Of a DNA stretch of 64,000 bases, positions 28,290 through 36,726 are shown one piece after another. Origin of the DNA: Sphingobacterium sp. B16(2022) (lineage in GTDB: Bacteria > Bacteroidota > Bacteroidia > Sphingobacteriales > Sphingobacteriaceae). The stretch is taken from assembly GCF_012030425.1 (NCBI RefSeq), contig NZ_JAAUVN010000002.1, forward strand, positions 868,001 through 932,000, in the 5' to 3' direction. The position numbers and the translations under genes are program-made. Numbering within the stretch: position 1 is the first letter of the stretch; each line of letters opens with the position of its first letter. Below the pieces are notes generated by a model. It worked only from the letters and a program-made list of their open reading frames with translations. It searched no databases and was not told the DNA's origin.

Positions 28290-28296
28290 TCAATAT
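28243..28296. terminator. Perfect 25-bp inverted repeat terminator
   Basis: The arms at 28243-28267 and 28272-28296 are perfectly complementary over 25 bp around a four-base TAAA loop. The core is AATAAAGGCCTC and its complement. The inner A-rich and T-rich sides make it bidirectional. The distal arm overlaps the last three codons and stop of the metallophosphoesterase gene, so it terminates that minus-strand operon. Confidence 0.8.
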
Positions 28297-29288
28297 TTCA
28301 ATTTTCTCGAATCAATTTCGGAAGTTATTGGATATACATCTTTGTAAACATCAATTCCTGCATCGCTTAATGGTACTCCAGCCATTTTGGTTTTCGTACC
28401 TTGAATACGAATATTCTTTTTATGATCTAGGTCAATTACTGCCCAAATTGGATCTTCATATACGAGTGTATAGCGAAGGATGCCGTGTTTTTTGTAAAAA
28501 TCATCTGAGAACGCCGTACTTTTAAAGTCTTCTCCTGCCCAATAGTATGATGAACTGTTAATCTGAACATAATGGATCCCATTGATTTCATTGTGATAAT
28601 TCATATGATGGTGACCTGTTAACACAAGTACTACTTTGTTGAAGCCTGCCTCTTGGTTTATCTGTTCGAATAGATAACGTACCTCCATGCCATTATCTAA
28701 TCCTCCTAATGTATTTTCAAGTCCTTGATGACAGAAAATAACTGTGCGTAAGGATGTGTTTTGAAGGTCTTTTTTTAGCCAGTTAAGTTGCTTTTTTGTA
28801 ATAGAGCGTGGATAGCCATCTATTTTCTTCGTTTCACTTTTTTCATTGCCATCTAATACGACAAAATGAAAACCGTTCTTATCAAATGAATAATAAGGAT
28901 TTGTCGCACCCCAAAAAGCTAAAGCTTGCTCTTTGGAAAATCCACCATCGGTATCGTGATTTCCCAATACGTAATGTTTTTCTCCCTCGAATTTACTCCA
29001 AATATCTAGTAAGGGTTTATTCTGAGGTTTAGGTACACAAAAATCACCTAATTGAATTATGAAATCGGGCTTCTCTTTGATCATAGCATCAATAAATAAT
29101 TGTGCTCTTCGGTCGCTATCATGCATAAGGTCATAATGGAGATCTGATATGACTCCAAATTTAACTCCTTGATTCTTAAGGGTACTTGCTTCAGTACTTT
29201 CAACTAGTGGAGCTCCCATGGTTTTATTTACTACTAGTCCTGATAGACTAAGTCCTCCAATTTTTAAGAATGATTTTCTGTTTATCAT
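28290..29288 (-). CDS. Exported calcineurin-like metallophosphoesterase
   Basis: A phosphoesterase of about 332 residues. The upstream limit of the open frame is a TTG; I prefer the ATG at 29288, which gives MINRKSFLKIGGLSLSG, a signal peptide of Tat-like form (R-K-S-F-L-K) predicting periplasmic export. The binuclear metal motifs are all present: DLHYD, a GDF block (IQLGDFCVP), GNHD, a later H (FCHQG) and GHHHMNYH. The substrate is unknown. The preceding genes, 145 bp upstream, encode an organophosphate-type permease and a dehydrogenase, which suggests release of phosphate from an organic phosphoester before uptake. A hairpin in that gap means separate or attenuated transcription is possible. 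Confidence 0.88.
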   Translation of the reverse strand: MINRKSFLKIGGLSLSGLVVNKTMGAPLVESTEASTLKNQGVKFGVISDLHYDLMHDSDRRAQLFIDAMIKEKPDFIIQLGDFCVPKPQNKPLLDIWSKFEGEKHYVLGNHDTDGGFSKEQALAFWGATNPYYSFDKNGFHFVVLDGNEKSETKKIDGYPRSITKKQLNWLKKDLQNTSLRTVIFCHQGLENTLGGLDNGMEVRYLFEQINQEAGFNKVVLVLTGHHHMNYHNEINGIHYVQINSSSYYWAGEDFKSTAFSDDFYKKHGILRYTLVYEDPIWAVIDLDHKKNIRIQGTKTKMAGVPLSDAGIDVYKDVYPITSEIDSRKLKY

Positions 29289-29344
29289 AATTGACAATAT
29301 ATAATTCGGTTGATAAATTGCTTATTAATATTAGCTGTAAATGC

Positions 29345-29386
29345 AATAGATACCCATATTATGAATTTATTATATGGGTATCTATT
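29345..29386. terminator. Hairpin between permease and phosphoesterase genes
   Basis: A 15-bp perfect stem, AATAGATACCCATAT (29345-29359) with its complement at 29372-29386. It is followed on the plus side by TTTA, while on the minus (operon) strand no T run follows. It may attenuate read-through or stabilise an mRNA end. Confidence 0.5.
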
Positions 29387-29432
29387 TTTAATTGCATATC
29401 GTGTATTTTAATTACGCACCGACTGCTGTGTT

Positions 29433-30686
29433 TTACTGATCATTTTTAACAGGTGTTGCCGGCTTTACAAATGATATAACTGTAGCGCACAAAGCGCAAA
29501 TTACAGCTACTACAAGAAAGATGTTTGATGTATCACCAGTGTAGTCAATAATTTTCCCAAATATGGGTTCTCCGATTGCAGCAAACACATATGCGAACAT
29601 GTTCATAACACCGATACCGGTACCGACGAGTTTGGTACCTAAGATATCTGGACTTAAGGTCCAAAAATTAGCTTGAGGTCCATAAACAAAAAATCCAGAA
29701 GTGAACATCAATACTGCAGCAAGTATATGATGTGGAGTAGGAATGAAATAAATTAGCAGTGCAATTGCACTGCTAATCAGCATTCCGGCTCTAATCGACT
29801 TACTTCTGTTTTTATTAAATAATAAATCTGAAATATAACCAAATGAAACTGCACCTACAGCCATACCGATAGGAATGAATAAAGTAAGCCATAAATTACC
29901 ATTTGATTCCTTGTAATTATTCCCTAAGAAATGGATCGGTACCCAGAAAATAAGTCCATATCTTGCCATACTTTGAAATCCGATGGCAAAGGATGCGATC
30001 AGAAATTTTTTGTTTCCGAATACGAGCTTATAAGACTCTTTCCAACCTAATTTTGATGTTGAATCGTTTTGTGCACTATCTGATTGTAGCGTAAATCCTT
30101 TTAAAGACGGATGACTTCTCGCAATAATTAAAAATAAGACTAAGGCAAAAAGAAGAAAGAGTATGGGGTATCTAAAAAGTGTACGCCAGCTTTGTTCTTG
30201 TTGTACTAAAAGTAACGCCATGAAAAATGTAAGCACAGATGAGCTACCTGCTGCCATGGTATAAAAACCAAAAGCTTTACCTCGTTCATTGCTATCCCAC
30301 CAATTGGAGATTAATTTACTTCCCGATCCCCAGGCCATAGATTGAAAATAACCATTCAGCGTCCAAAGAATAAGTATTACAGCGTAGGTATTGGCATAAC
30401 TAATAGACAGGTTGCAGACAATAGATAGAAAACCACCTGTTAAGATCATGATTTTGGGGCTTAAACGATCTGCAAGATTACCGTTAATTAATTGTCCTAT
30501 GGCATACCCCATCAGCATGGAAAAGCTAATCCATCCGATTTGCTGGTAACTTATACCTAATTCAGCTGACATTCCTTTTGCCGCCCAGCCAAAATTATGT
30601 CTACCTGTATAGAAAAATAAATAACAGAACATGGTGATAAATAGCATCTTCCATTGCTCTTTTCTGAAGTTTTTTTGAATCTGCAT
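29433..30686 (-). CDS. MFS permease, organophosphate:phosphate antiporter type
   Basis: A 417-residue inner-membrane transporter with about 12 hydrophobic segments. The N-terminal YLFFYTGRHNFGWAAKGM matches the GlpT/UhpT-type signature in which the Arg binds phosphate, and LNGYFQSMAWGSGSKLISNWW fits the same family (OPA). This supports import of a phosphorylated organic compound, such as a glycerol-phosphate, hexose-phosphate or phosphonate-like anion. The exact substrate cannot be read. It starts 6 bp after the dehydrogenase gene on the minus strand, so the two are surely co-transcribed. The metallophosphoesterase follows. The combination points to an organic phosphorus scavenging unit. Confidence 0.85.
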   Translation of the reverse strand: MQIQKNFRKEQWKMLFITMFCYLFFYTGRHNFGWAAKGMSAELGISYQQIGWISFSMLMGYAIGQLINGNLADRLSPKIMILTGGFLSIVCNLSISYANTYAVILILWTLNGYFQSMAWGSGSKLISNWWDSNERGKAFGFYTMAAGSSSVLTFFMALLLVQQEQSWRTLFRYPILFLLFALVLFLIIARSHPSLKGFTLQSDSAQNDSTSKLGWKESYKLVFGNKKFLIASFAIGFQSMARYGLIFWVPIHFLGNNYKESNGNLWLTLFIPIGMAVGAVSFGYISDLLFNKNRSKSIRAGMLISSAIALLIYFIPTPHHILAAVLMFTSGFFVYGPQANFWTLSPDILGTKLVGTGIGVMNMFAYVFAAIGEPIFGKIIDYTGDTSNIFLVVAVICALCATVISFVKPATPVKNDQ

Positions 30687-30692
30687 CTTCTG

Positions 30693-31784
30693 TTATTTGA
30701 TGTCCATATTGATGCCGACACGTATTGGTTTGTTTATTACAGCGTAGTCGAAAGCTTCATTCACTTCATCTAAAGAAAATTCTTTTTCAACAAGATCAAG
30801 AAATGGATATTTCTCGAAATTCTGTACAATAAAATCTACTGCAGTAGAAAAATCTTCATAATTATAATTATGTAAACCTTTAATTGTTAATATGCGTCGG
30901 ATCATTTGCTCTGCATCGATCTCAAGTTTACGCTGTTTAAACACTGCTCCAATAAATACGGCAACTCCATTTATACCCAATTGTGCTATTCCTGCTTCCA
31001 TAGCATCTGGTGAGCCACTCATGTCAATAAAGCGATCAATCCCATTTCCTACTTTAACAATTGCTAATTCATCAAGTGTAGTTACCTTAGAATTTAGAGT
31101 TTCGTTAGCGCCGAATTTTTTAGCAAGCGCTAAGCGTTTGTCATCAATATCTGTTACTATAATTTCGGATGCACCTGCTTCTTTACACATCGCTACACAT
31201 ACGAGACCCAATAAACCCATTCCGGAAATAAGTGTTTTTTTACCTTTGATGGTTCCAGCTAACCGAATAGCTCCAGCTGATGTAGCAATGGCACAATTGA
31301 TCGTTGCTGCAATAGGTGCAGGTAATTCTTTTGGAAGAATACGAATGGAAGTATGTGGTCTTAATATAATGTGTGACGCTAATCCTCCATGAAAACTGTC
31401 ACGATCTGTAATTTGTCTGTGTCCATATTTGTATAGATTTTCATTTTTTTGAGGTGTTTCTGCATTATAACTAGCTGTTTCGGGATCACTAGCAAATACG
31501 GTCCAGGTGATAACATCTCCTTCTTTGAGTTCCTGTCCGGAAGCATCTGTTAAAACTGAATTTGAATTTGTCTCCATTATTGTCCCCACTATCTCATGTC
31601 CAAGTATAGTTGGGCAAGGTTCTTGACGTAGACCGCAATAAGTATGAAGATCACTGCCACAAAGTGTAGCGTAATTTATTTTGACGAGTATTTCTCCTTC
31701 TTCCAGATTTGGTATCGTACTCGATACTGATTGAAGAGGAGATTTAGGTTTTTCAAAAACCAAGAATTTTCCTTGCTTAGCCAT
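30693..31784 (-). CDS. Zinc-type alcohol dehydrogenase, phosphonate-associated-like
   Basis: A 363-residue medium-chain dehydrogenase. The catalytic zinc region is present (LCGSDLHTYCG with C42, then LGHEIVG), as is the Rossmann motif SGMGLLG followed by the acidic VTDID that favours NAD. The region that normally carries the four structural-zinc cysteines (about residues 97-120, ASDPETASYNAETPQKNENLYKYGH) has none. The downstream PQK..NLYKYGH text matches what I recall of the dehydrogenases associated with phosphonate catabolism (TIGR03366-like), where cysteines are expected. It is the first gene of the operon with the OPA permease. Two overlapping palindromes directly upstream may bind a regulator. 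The reaction is probably oxidation or reduction of a small hydroxylated compound, and its identity is unknown. Confidence 0.8.
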   Translation of the reverse strand: MAKQGKFLVFEKPKSPLQSVSSTIPNLEEGEILVKINYATLCGSDLHTYCGLRQEPCPTILGHEIVGTIMETNSNSVLTDASGQELKEGDVITWTVFASDPETASYNAETPQKNENLYKYGHRQITDRDSFHGGLASHIILRPHTSIRILPKELPAPIAATINCAIATSAGAIRLAGTIKGKKTLISGMGLLGLVCVAMCKEAGASEIIVTDIDDKRLALAKKFGANETLNSKVTTLDELAIVKVGNGIDRFIDMSGSPDAMEAGIAQLGINGVAVFIGAVFKQRKLEIDAEQMIRRILTIKGLHNYNYEDFSTAVDFIVQNFEKYPFLDLVEKEFSLDEVNEAFDYAVINKPIRVGINMDIK

Positions 31785-31801
31785 AATTGTATTGTAAATA
31801 T

Positions 31802-31836
31802 AACATAAAATGTTTTACAATGCTAAACATTGTTTA
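31802..31836. promoter_or_regulatory. Tandem palindromes upstream of the dehydrogenase operon
   Basis: AACAT-AAA-ATGTT (31802-31814) and TAAACA-T-TGTTTA (31824-31836) are perfect palindromes, with ACAATG/CATTGT overlapping the second. They lie 18-52 bp before the ATG at 31784, a good position for repressor binding over a promoter. No regulator gene is adjacent. Confidence 0.4.
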
Positions 31837-32044
31837 TAAATACTATATCTTTTAAATGTTAAATTTATATTAATTTATGGAAATTAAGGTACATGATTTG
31901 GTTTTTTATAAAATTTGTTTGGTCACATAAGTTGTTATCAGTTACGTTCTTTTCAAATTATTAGCCACGGCTTGATAATCCATGTCACCGTTATTTATTA
32001 TCGTATTTTTTGATATTATAGGGCTGATTTCGTTGTGATCGATA

Positions 32045-33235
32045 TCATCGTGCTAGTCGAATACCCGTAAATTGCCACTGGTGCTGTGTATGAAAGAAAT
32101 TTCGATATGTCTTTCTACTATGTCCTTTTGACGTAGCTTCCGAAGCACCTCGTAAAACCATTTGATTGACCATGAACTTTCCATTATATTCGCCTACCGC
32201 ACCAGCTTCTTTTTTGAAACCTGGATAAGGCAGATAGGCACTTCCTGTCCATTCCCATCGGTCGCCCCAATGCATGTTATCAGCCGCGATTTCCCATTCG
32301 GCCTCTGTTGGTAAACGCATTCCTTTCCAATTTGCATAAGCAACCGCTTCAAAATAGTTGATATGATTGAGTGCTTCATTGAGATCCAATATTTTTAGAC
32401 CTGATAATGTATAGTGCATCCATTGATTGTCAATTTTATACCAATATAGTGGTGCATGAGCATCATTTTCTTTTACCCAGTCCCAACCTTCAGCATGCCA
32501 ATGGCGAAAGTCTTGATACCCTCCGTTTTCTATAAATTCTAAGTATTCCCCGTTGCTGACAACTTGTGTAGCAATTTCGAATTCTTGTAAATAGACGTGA
32601 TGTCTCCCAAGTTCATTATCGAAACAGAACCCCTTTCCTTCGAATCCGATTTCGTATATTCCGGCTGGAAAGGTAATCATTTCTTTATTTACGAATTCTG
32701 ATTTTGAAGGTTCTGGATCGCTATTGTAGCATGGGAAAAGCGGATTGTGGCCCAAAATATATTTGATATCTGAAATCAGTAATTCCTGATGTTGCTGTTC
32801 ATGGTTAAGTCCCAGTTCGAGCAAAGTTAATACTTCCTGTAAGTGATGTCGTTTCTGCTTAAAAAATAACTGCATTTGCTCATCTACGTAAGCTCTATAC
32901 TTGTAAATATCAGATACGGATGGACGGCTTAAATTTCCACGATCGGTTCGGATGACCCGCGCGCCTACAGTTTCATAATAACTGTTAAAGACATAATTAT
33001 ACTGTGAGTCGAAAACTTGATATTCAGGAAAGTAAGGGATCAATAAAAATGTTTCAAAAAACCAAGTTGTATGCCCTAAGTGCCACTTTGGAGGACTGAC
33101 ATCTACTATTGGCTGCACAACATAATCTTCAATGGCTAAAGGTGCGCATATATGTACAGAGTGATTTCGAATAGTCCAATATTGTTCTTCTAAATCTGTA
33201 ATGTGATCGGTTATTGTATGTTTTGTATTCATCAT
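32045..33235 (-). CDS. egtB: Ergothioneine biosynthesis sulfoxide synthase EgtB
   Basis: A 396-residue non-haem iron enzyme that joins hercynine to a thiol donor (gamma-glutamylcysteine or cysteine) using oxygen. The N-terminal DinB-like domain contains WHLGHTTWFFETFL, with iron ligand H52, and NHEQQHQELL with H145 and H149, matching the three-His pattern of characterised EgtB. The C-terminal formylglycine-generating-enzyme-like domain carries MRLPTEAEWEIAA and ends FTGIRLAR. It starts 7 bp after egtD stops, on the same strand, so they form an operon. No egtA, egtC or egtE is in the window. The sulfoxide lyase step must come from elsewhere, and the enzyme may use cysteine directly. Confidence 0.95.
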   Translation of the reverse strand: MMNTKHTITDHITDLEEQYWTIRNHSVHICAPLAIEDYVVQPIVDVSPPKWHLGHTTWFFETFLLIPYFPEYQVFDSQYNYVFNSYYETVGARVIRTDRGNLSRPSVSDIYKYRAYVDEQMQLFFKQKRHHLQEVLTLLELGLNHEQQHQELLISDIKYILGHNPLFPCYNSDPEPSKSEFVNKEMITFPAGIYEIGFEGKGFCFDNELGRHHVYLQEFEIATQVVSNGEYLEFIENGGYQDFRHWHAEGWDWVKENDAHAPLYWYKIDNQWMHYTLSGLKILDLNEALNHINYFEAVAYANWKGMRLPTEAEWEIAADNMHWGDRWEWTGSAYLPYPGFKKEAGAVGEYNGKFMVNQMVLRGASEATSKGHSRKTYRNFFHTQHQWQFTGIRLAR

Positions 33236-33242
33236 CGTTTTT

Positions 33243-34220
33243 TTACTTGATTTCCCATATTACATCCATAAACCATTTTTTCGAATCGTATAGTTCGCTG
33301 ACAAAGTTAAAACCTGAGCTATTGGCGAGATCTCGGATGTCAGAAGGTGAGAATTTTTGTGATATCTCCATGTAAATGGGTTCATTTTTCACAAATGAGA
33401 TCTGCTCCTCGCCGAGTGTCACTTGCTGTTCTGTTAGGCTAATGAGATAACTTTTACATGCGCCATTTAAGGGATCGTAGGTTTGATAATGTTCAAATTG
33501 ATTTATGTTGAAATTAGCCCCGAGTTCATGATTAATGCGAAGGAGAAGATTAAGATTGAATTTTGCAGTTATACCTGTTGGATCATCATAAGCACGAAGT
33601 ATCGTTTTAGGATGCTTTTTTAAATCAAAACCTATTAATACATTGTCTCCAGGATTTAGTTTACTCTTCAATTTGGAGCAGAACTGTTCAGCATCCGCAA
33701 TTTCCATATTACCAATATTGCTCCCTAAAAATAATATTACTTTGCGATTTGACGATATTGTCATTGCTTTTTCGATCATCTCAAAATATTCACCTTTGAG
33801 GCAGATGATATTTAAAGCTGGAATTGCATCGTTAAGATTTGTTTTTAAAACTGAAAGGATATTACCAGATATGTCGATCGGCATGTAAGTAAAGTTTGCT
33901 TCTCTACGAACAAGGTGTTGCAGTAAAAAGGTGGATTTCATTGCATCGCCTGCTCCCAATTCTATCAGATCAAATGGTTTGCCATCTGTGCTTATTAAAT
34001 TAGCAATTTCAGCTGTCTGATTTTTGAAGATGTCAAGTTCACATTTTGTCAGATAATAATCTTCCAGTGCCATGATTTTTTGGAAGAGATGATCTCCTTT
34101 GCTATCATAAAAATATTTAGAGGATAATCTCTTCGGATTACTTTTTAAATCATCCAATACCTCTTTTTGGAATTTATGATTAGTTATTGTTTCTTTTTCG
34201 TTGCGGAGACTGCTGTTCAT
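33243..34220 (-). CDS. egtD: L-histidine N-alpha-methyltransferase EgtD
   Basis: A 325-residue SAM-dependent enzyme (about 320 is usual) that trimethylates histidine to hercynine. Family features are KYFYDSKGDHLFQKIMALEDYYLTKCE near the N-terminus, the SAM loop DLIELGAGDAMKSTFLL, and ILFLGSNIGNM in the middle. The later GFDLKKHPKTILRAYDDPTGITAKFNLNLL block is characteristic of EgtD. It is first in the operon egtD-egtB. It is flanked upstream by a small membrane-protein gene on the same strand. The product is a soluble cytoplasmic protein. I see no promoter motif with confidence. Confidence 0.95.
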   Translation of the reverse strand: MNSSLRNEKETITNHKFQKEVLDDLKSNPKRLSSKYFYDSKGDHLFQKIMALEDYYLTKCELDIFKNQTAEIANLISTDGKPFDLIELGAGDAMKSTFLLQHLVRREANFTYMPIDISGNILSVLKTNLNDAIPALNIICLKGEYFEMIEKAMTISSNRKVILFLGSNIGNMEIADAEQFCSKLKSKLNPGDNVLIGFDLKKHPKTILRAYDDPTGITAKFNLNLLLRINHELGANFNINQFEHYQTYDPLNGACKSYLISLTEQQVTLGEEQISFVKNEPIYMEISQKFSPSDIRDLANSSGFNFVSELYDSKKWFMDVIWEIK

Positions 34221-34372
34221 CTTTCTTGTTTAACTGTTCTTGAAAGATAACAGTTAAAGGCTAGTAGTTGTTTGTTTGAGGGAGCATGTTACTTGTATCT
34301 ATTATTGTTATAGTATGAAAATAAATAACTCTTTATTGCGGAATTGTGAAAGATTTTTTAACTTTTATACTG

Positions 34373-34708
34373 CTATCCAAAGACTGGATAATTTTCTCCA
34401 AATGCTCTTGATATTACAGCCGATAAACCAGCAAATCCAATTAATAAAACGAAAAAAGACTCTATGATGTTTAGTATTGAAAAGTTTTTCCAGGATTGAC
34501 TGTTTGATTTATCAGAATATTCCCATAGTCTTAGGATATTCTGTCTTTTTTTATAGGTGAAAATGGGTATAATCAGGACCATTATTCCTACTGAGCTATT
34601 GAGAATAAGGTGCCTCATATCATGATATGCGCTTCCAATAATAACGAGAGACATTAGCGTCCATGCTATTATATTCAAGAGAGAGGATATTTTGTAAACA
34701 GTTTTCAT
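34373..34708 (-). CDS. Small multi-pass membrane protein, unknown
   Basis: A 111-residue protein with about three hydrophobic segments (LLNIIAWTLMSLVIIG, SVGIMVLIIPIF, and SILNIIESFFVLLIGFAGLSAVI), separated by a basic loop YKKRQNILRLW. I do not recognise the family. It reads like a genuine inner-membrane protein, with an ATG, sensible topology, and same-strand placement between the AraC gene and egtD. Its short length and lack of motifs leave function open. A link to ergothioneine genes is possible by position only; the gap to egtD is about 150 bp. Confidence 0.6.
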   Translation of the reverse strand: MKTVYKISSLLNIIAWTLMSLVIIGSAYHDMRHLILNSSVGIMVLIIPIFTYKKRQNILRLWEYSDKSNSQSWKNFSILNIIESFFVLLIGFAGLSAVISRAFGENYPVFG

Positions 34709-34756
34709 TGATGAATTATATAATGCAATATCTTATACCGTTTAAAGCAATTGTCT

Positions 34757-35593
34757 TTACTTTTGTTTAGGACTTGCTCCTGTATATTTCTTGTAAATTT
34801 TATTGAAGTGACTTGCATCGGAAAATCCAAGTTTTAGCGCAATTTCATTAATGTTGTACCGACCATTTTTTAATAGTTGACTAGCTGTTTTTATTTTGGT
34901 CTGGATGATATGTTGCTGAATGGATTGGCCACTATGCTTTTTGACATAGATACTGATGTAGTTTGGAGACATATTAAATTGGGATGCTATATTGTCAATT
35001 TTCATCTTTTCAGGATTCAAGGCATGCATCCGGGTAAAACTCAGTATTTGGCTTAATTTATCTATTTCAGTATTAGAGGGGCATTCTAGTCCAAATTGGA
35101 CTGTAGACTGCGCTCTGGCCAACAGCATCATGACACCACCAAACAGTTCCAGAAGCAACTCTCTACTATAGGCACAATTGTTTGAAAACTCACGCAATAG
35201 AATTTGAAACAAATAGTGGAGATGAATTTTGTCAACCTCATCTTTTACTATGTTTCCATTTATTGTTGAGGCTGTCTGAAGTAAAGTTTGGGTCGTTTCT
35301 AACCATTTGGCTGTTTTGCTTCCTGCCAACTTTTCTGTAAATAATTGCTCATTAAATTTTAGAAAGATGAATTTTGTAAATTCTTTTATTTCAAAATAAT
35401 GTCCATCTTCAGGCCTTAAGATAAAAACATCTCCGGCCTCATAGGACATACGAGCATCATTTAGGATATGATCACCGGTTCCCTTTTCAACGAAAATAAT
35501 TTCATAAAAATTGTGCTTATGTTCTGGGAAATCCCATTTATCCAGCTCCAGAGCAAATACATTTAATGAGTAATAGCTATTAAACCTTTGCAT
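34757..35593 (-). CDS. AraC-family transcriptional regulator
   Basis: A 278-residue regulator. The N-terminal cupin-like domain (DFPEHKHNFYEIIFVEKGTGDHILND, then SYEAGDVFILRPEDGHYFEI) is a ligand sensor. The C-terminal double helix-turn-helix (IDNIASQFNMSPNYISIYVKKH and INEIALKLGFSDASHFNKIYKKYTGASPKQK) binds DNA. It is divergent from the polysaccharide-deacetylase-like gene with only 90 bp between start codons. A 13-bp inverted repeat covers both start regions. Local control of the deacetylase-acetolactate decarboxylase-cupin operon and autoregulation are the natural reading. Confidence 0.92.
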   Translation of the reverse strand: MQRFNSYYSLNVFALELDKWDFPEHKHNFYEIIFVEKGTGDHILNDARMSYEAGDVFILRPEDGHYFEIKEFTKFIFLKFNEQLFTEKLAGSKTAKWLETTQTLLQTASTINGNIVKDEVDKIHLHYLFQILLREFSNNCAYSRELLLELFGGVMMLLARAQSTVQFGLECPSNTEIDKLSQILSFTRMHALNPEKMKIDNIASQFNMSPNYISIYVKKHSGQSIQQHIIQTKIKTASQLLKNGRYNINEIALKLGFSDASHFNKIYKKYTGASPKQK

Positions 35594-35689
35594 ACATAGT
35601 AATTGATTTGTACAAACATACGATGAAAAATTACAGATTTAAGCGCTTGCTTCATAATATTTTTGTAAAAACAAATAATTACTATGTAT
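35592..35689. promoter_or_regulatory. Divergent promoter with 13-bp inverted repeat
   Basis: ATACATAGTAATT at 35592-35604 and its exact complement at 35677-35689 overlap the start codons of the AraC and deacetylase genes respectively. Between them lie a minus-strand -7 element TATGTTTG (35620 to 35613) and a plus-strand TATTTTTG (35658-35665), both fitting TAnnTTTG. The octamer palindrome AAGCGCTT (35641-35648) lies near the centre. The arrangement suits looping or paired binding by the AraC protein. Confidence 0.5.
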
Positions 35690-36667
35690 AAATCATCAAT
35701 TTCTATTGTTGCTATTTTAGCAATTATACTCGTCTTTGCTTCTTGCAAAAATAATGGACAAAGTTCTGATGTGCAATCTTCAGTTTCTGATTCTATTTCT
35801 AGTACCAAGCAATGGCCAAATGGCGCTCAGCTGGTGATATCTGTTTCCATGCAATTTGAAACAGGGGGACAGCCGGCTGGAGCTGAAAGTCCATTTTCAG
35901 GCAATCCCTTACCGGTGGGAAACCCCGATTTACCTGCTGAAAGTTGGTATAGGTACGGGGCTGTAGAAGGCGTTTATCGCATGCTAAATCTTTGGAAAAA
36001 ATACGATATCAAAGTGACTTCTCATGTCGTTGGGACAGCCGCATCGAAATATCCCGAAGTCGCCAAGGCAATTGCTGCAGATGGACATGAGATAGCTGCC
36101 CATGGAATTTCATGGGATGACCAATGGAATAAAGATTATAATGAGGAACTAGATTTTGTTAAAAGAGGTGTAGATACTGTGGAGCGTATTACGGGACAAA
36201 GAGCCGTTGGATATAATGCAAATTGGTTACGTAGAAGTCCTAATACTTTAAAGATTTTACAAGAATTGGGGTTTCTTTATCATATCGATGACTTGAGCCG
36301 TGATGAACCTTTTTTAACAACCGTGAATGGAAAGGACTTTGTGGTCATGCCTTACACGCTTCGTAACAATGATATTGTCAATATAGCAGGCAATCATTGG
36401 ACTCCAGAAATGTTTCTTTCGCAGTTAAAGATGGAGTTCGATCAACTGTATGAGGAGGGTAAATCAAAAAGAAGAATGATGAGTATAAGTTTTCATGATC
36501 GTATTGGGGGAACTCCAGCTGTTGTAAAAGCAATGGATGATTTTATTACATATGTCAAAGATAAAGATGGGGTTGTTTTTATGCGTAAGGATGACATTGC
36601 GAAGATGGTGCTCCATGATCCTAAAACACCAAGAGATGATTCCGAACGAAAATATAATAATCAATAA
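35684..36667 (+). CDS. Polysaccharide deacetylase / PuuE-like lipoprotein
   Basis: A 327-residue lipoprotein (signal ending LVFASCKNN) with a NodB-type carbohydrate-esterase-4 barrel. Motifs: GAVEGVYRMLNLWKKYDIKVTSHVVG, the DGHEIAAHGISW block, and ISFHDRIGG near the C-terminus. The pattern (AAHGISWDDQWN, YNANWLRRSPNTLKILQELGF) is closer to the HpPgdA/PuuE branch, where substrates are N-acyl or cyclic amide compounds, than to chitin deacetylases. Metal-binding Asp and His appear retained, but the classic first motif is modified. It is first of three genes divergent from an AraC gene. Its stop shares one base with the next open frame (TAATG). Confidence 0.85.
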   Translation: MYKSSISIVAILAIILVFASCKNNGQSSDVQSSVSDSISSTKQWPNGAQLVISVSMQFETGGQPAGAESPFSGNPLPVGNPDLPAESWYRYGAVEGVYRMLNLWKKYDIKVTSHVVGTAASKYPEVAKAIAADGHEIAAHGISWDDQWNKDYNEELDFVKRGVDTVERITGQRAVGYNANWLRRSPNTLKILQELGFLYHIDDLSRDEPFLTTVNGKDFVVMPYTLRNNDIVNIAGNHWTPEMFLSQLKMEFDQLYEEGKSKRRMMSISFHDRIGGTPAVVKAMDDFITYVKDKDGVVFMRKDDIAKMVLHDPKTPRDDSERKYNNQ

Positions 36668-36726
36668 TGAAAACTATAAAAACTAATGTTTTGCTGATCC
36701 ATGATCTATCATTGAATTATGCTTTG

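Noticed and set aside
36667..36726. Upstream start of the acetolactate-decarboxylase homologue overlapping the previous stop
   Set aside because: The extra 20 residues would bury the signal peptide that begins at the ATG at 36727.
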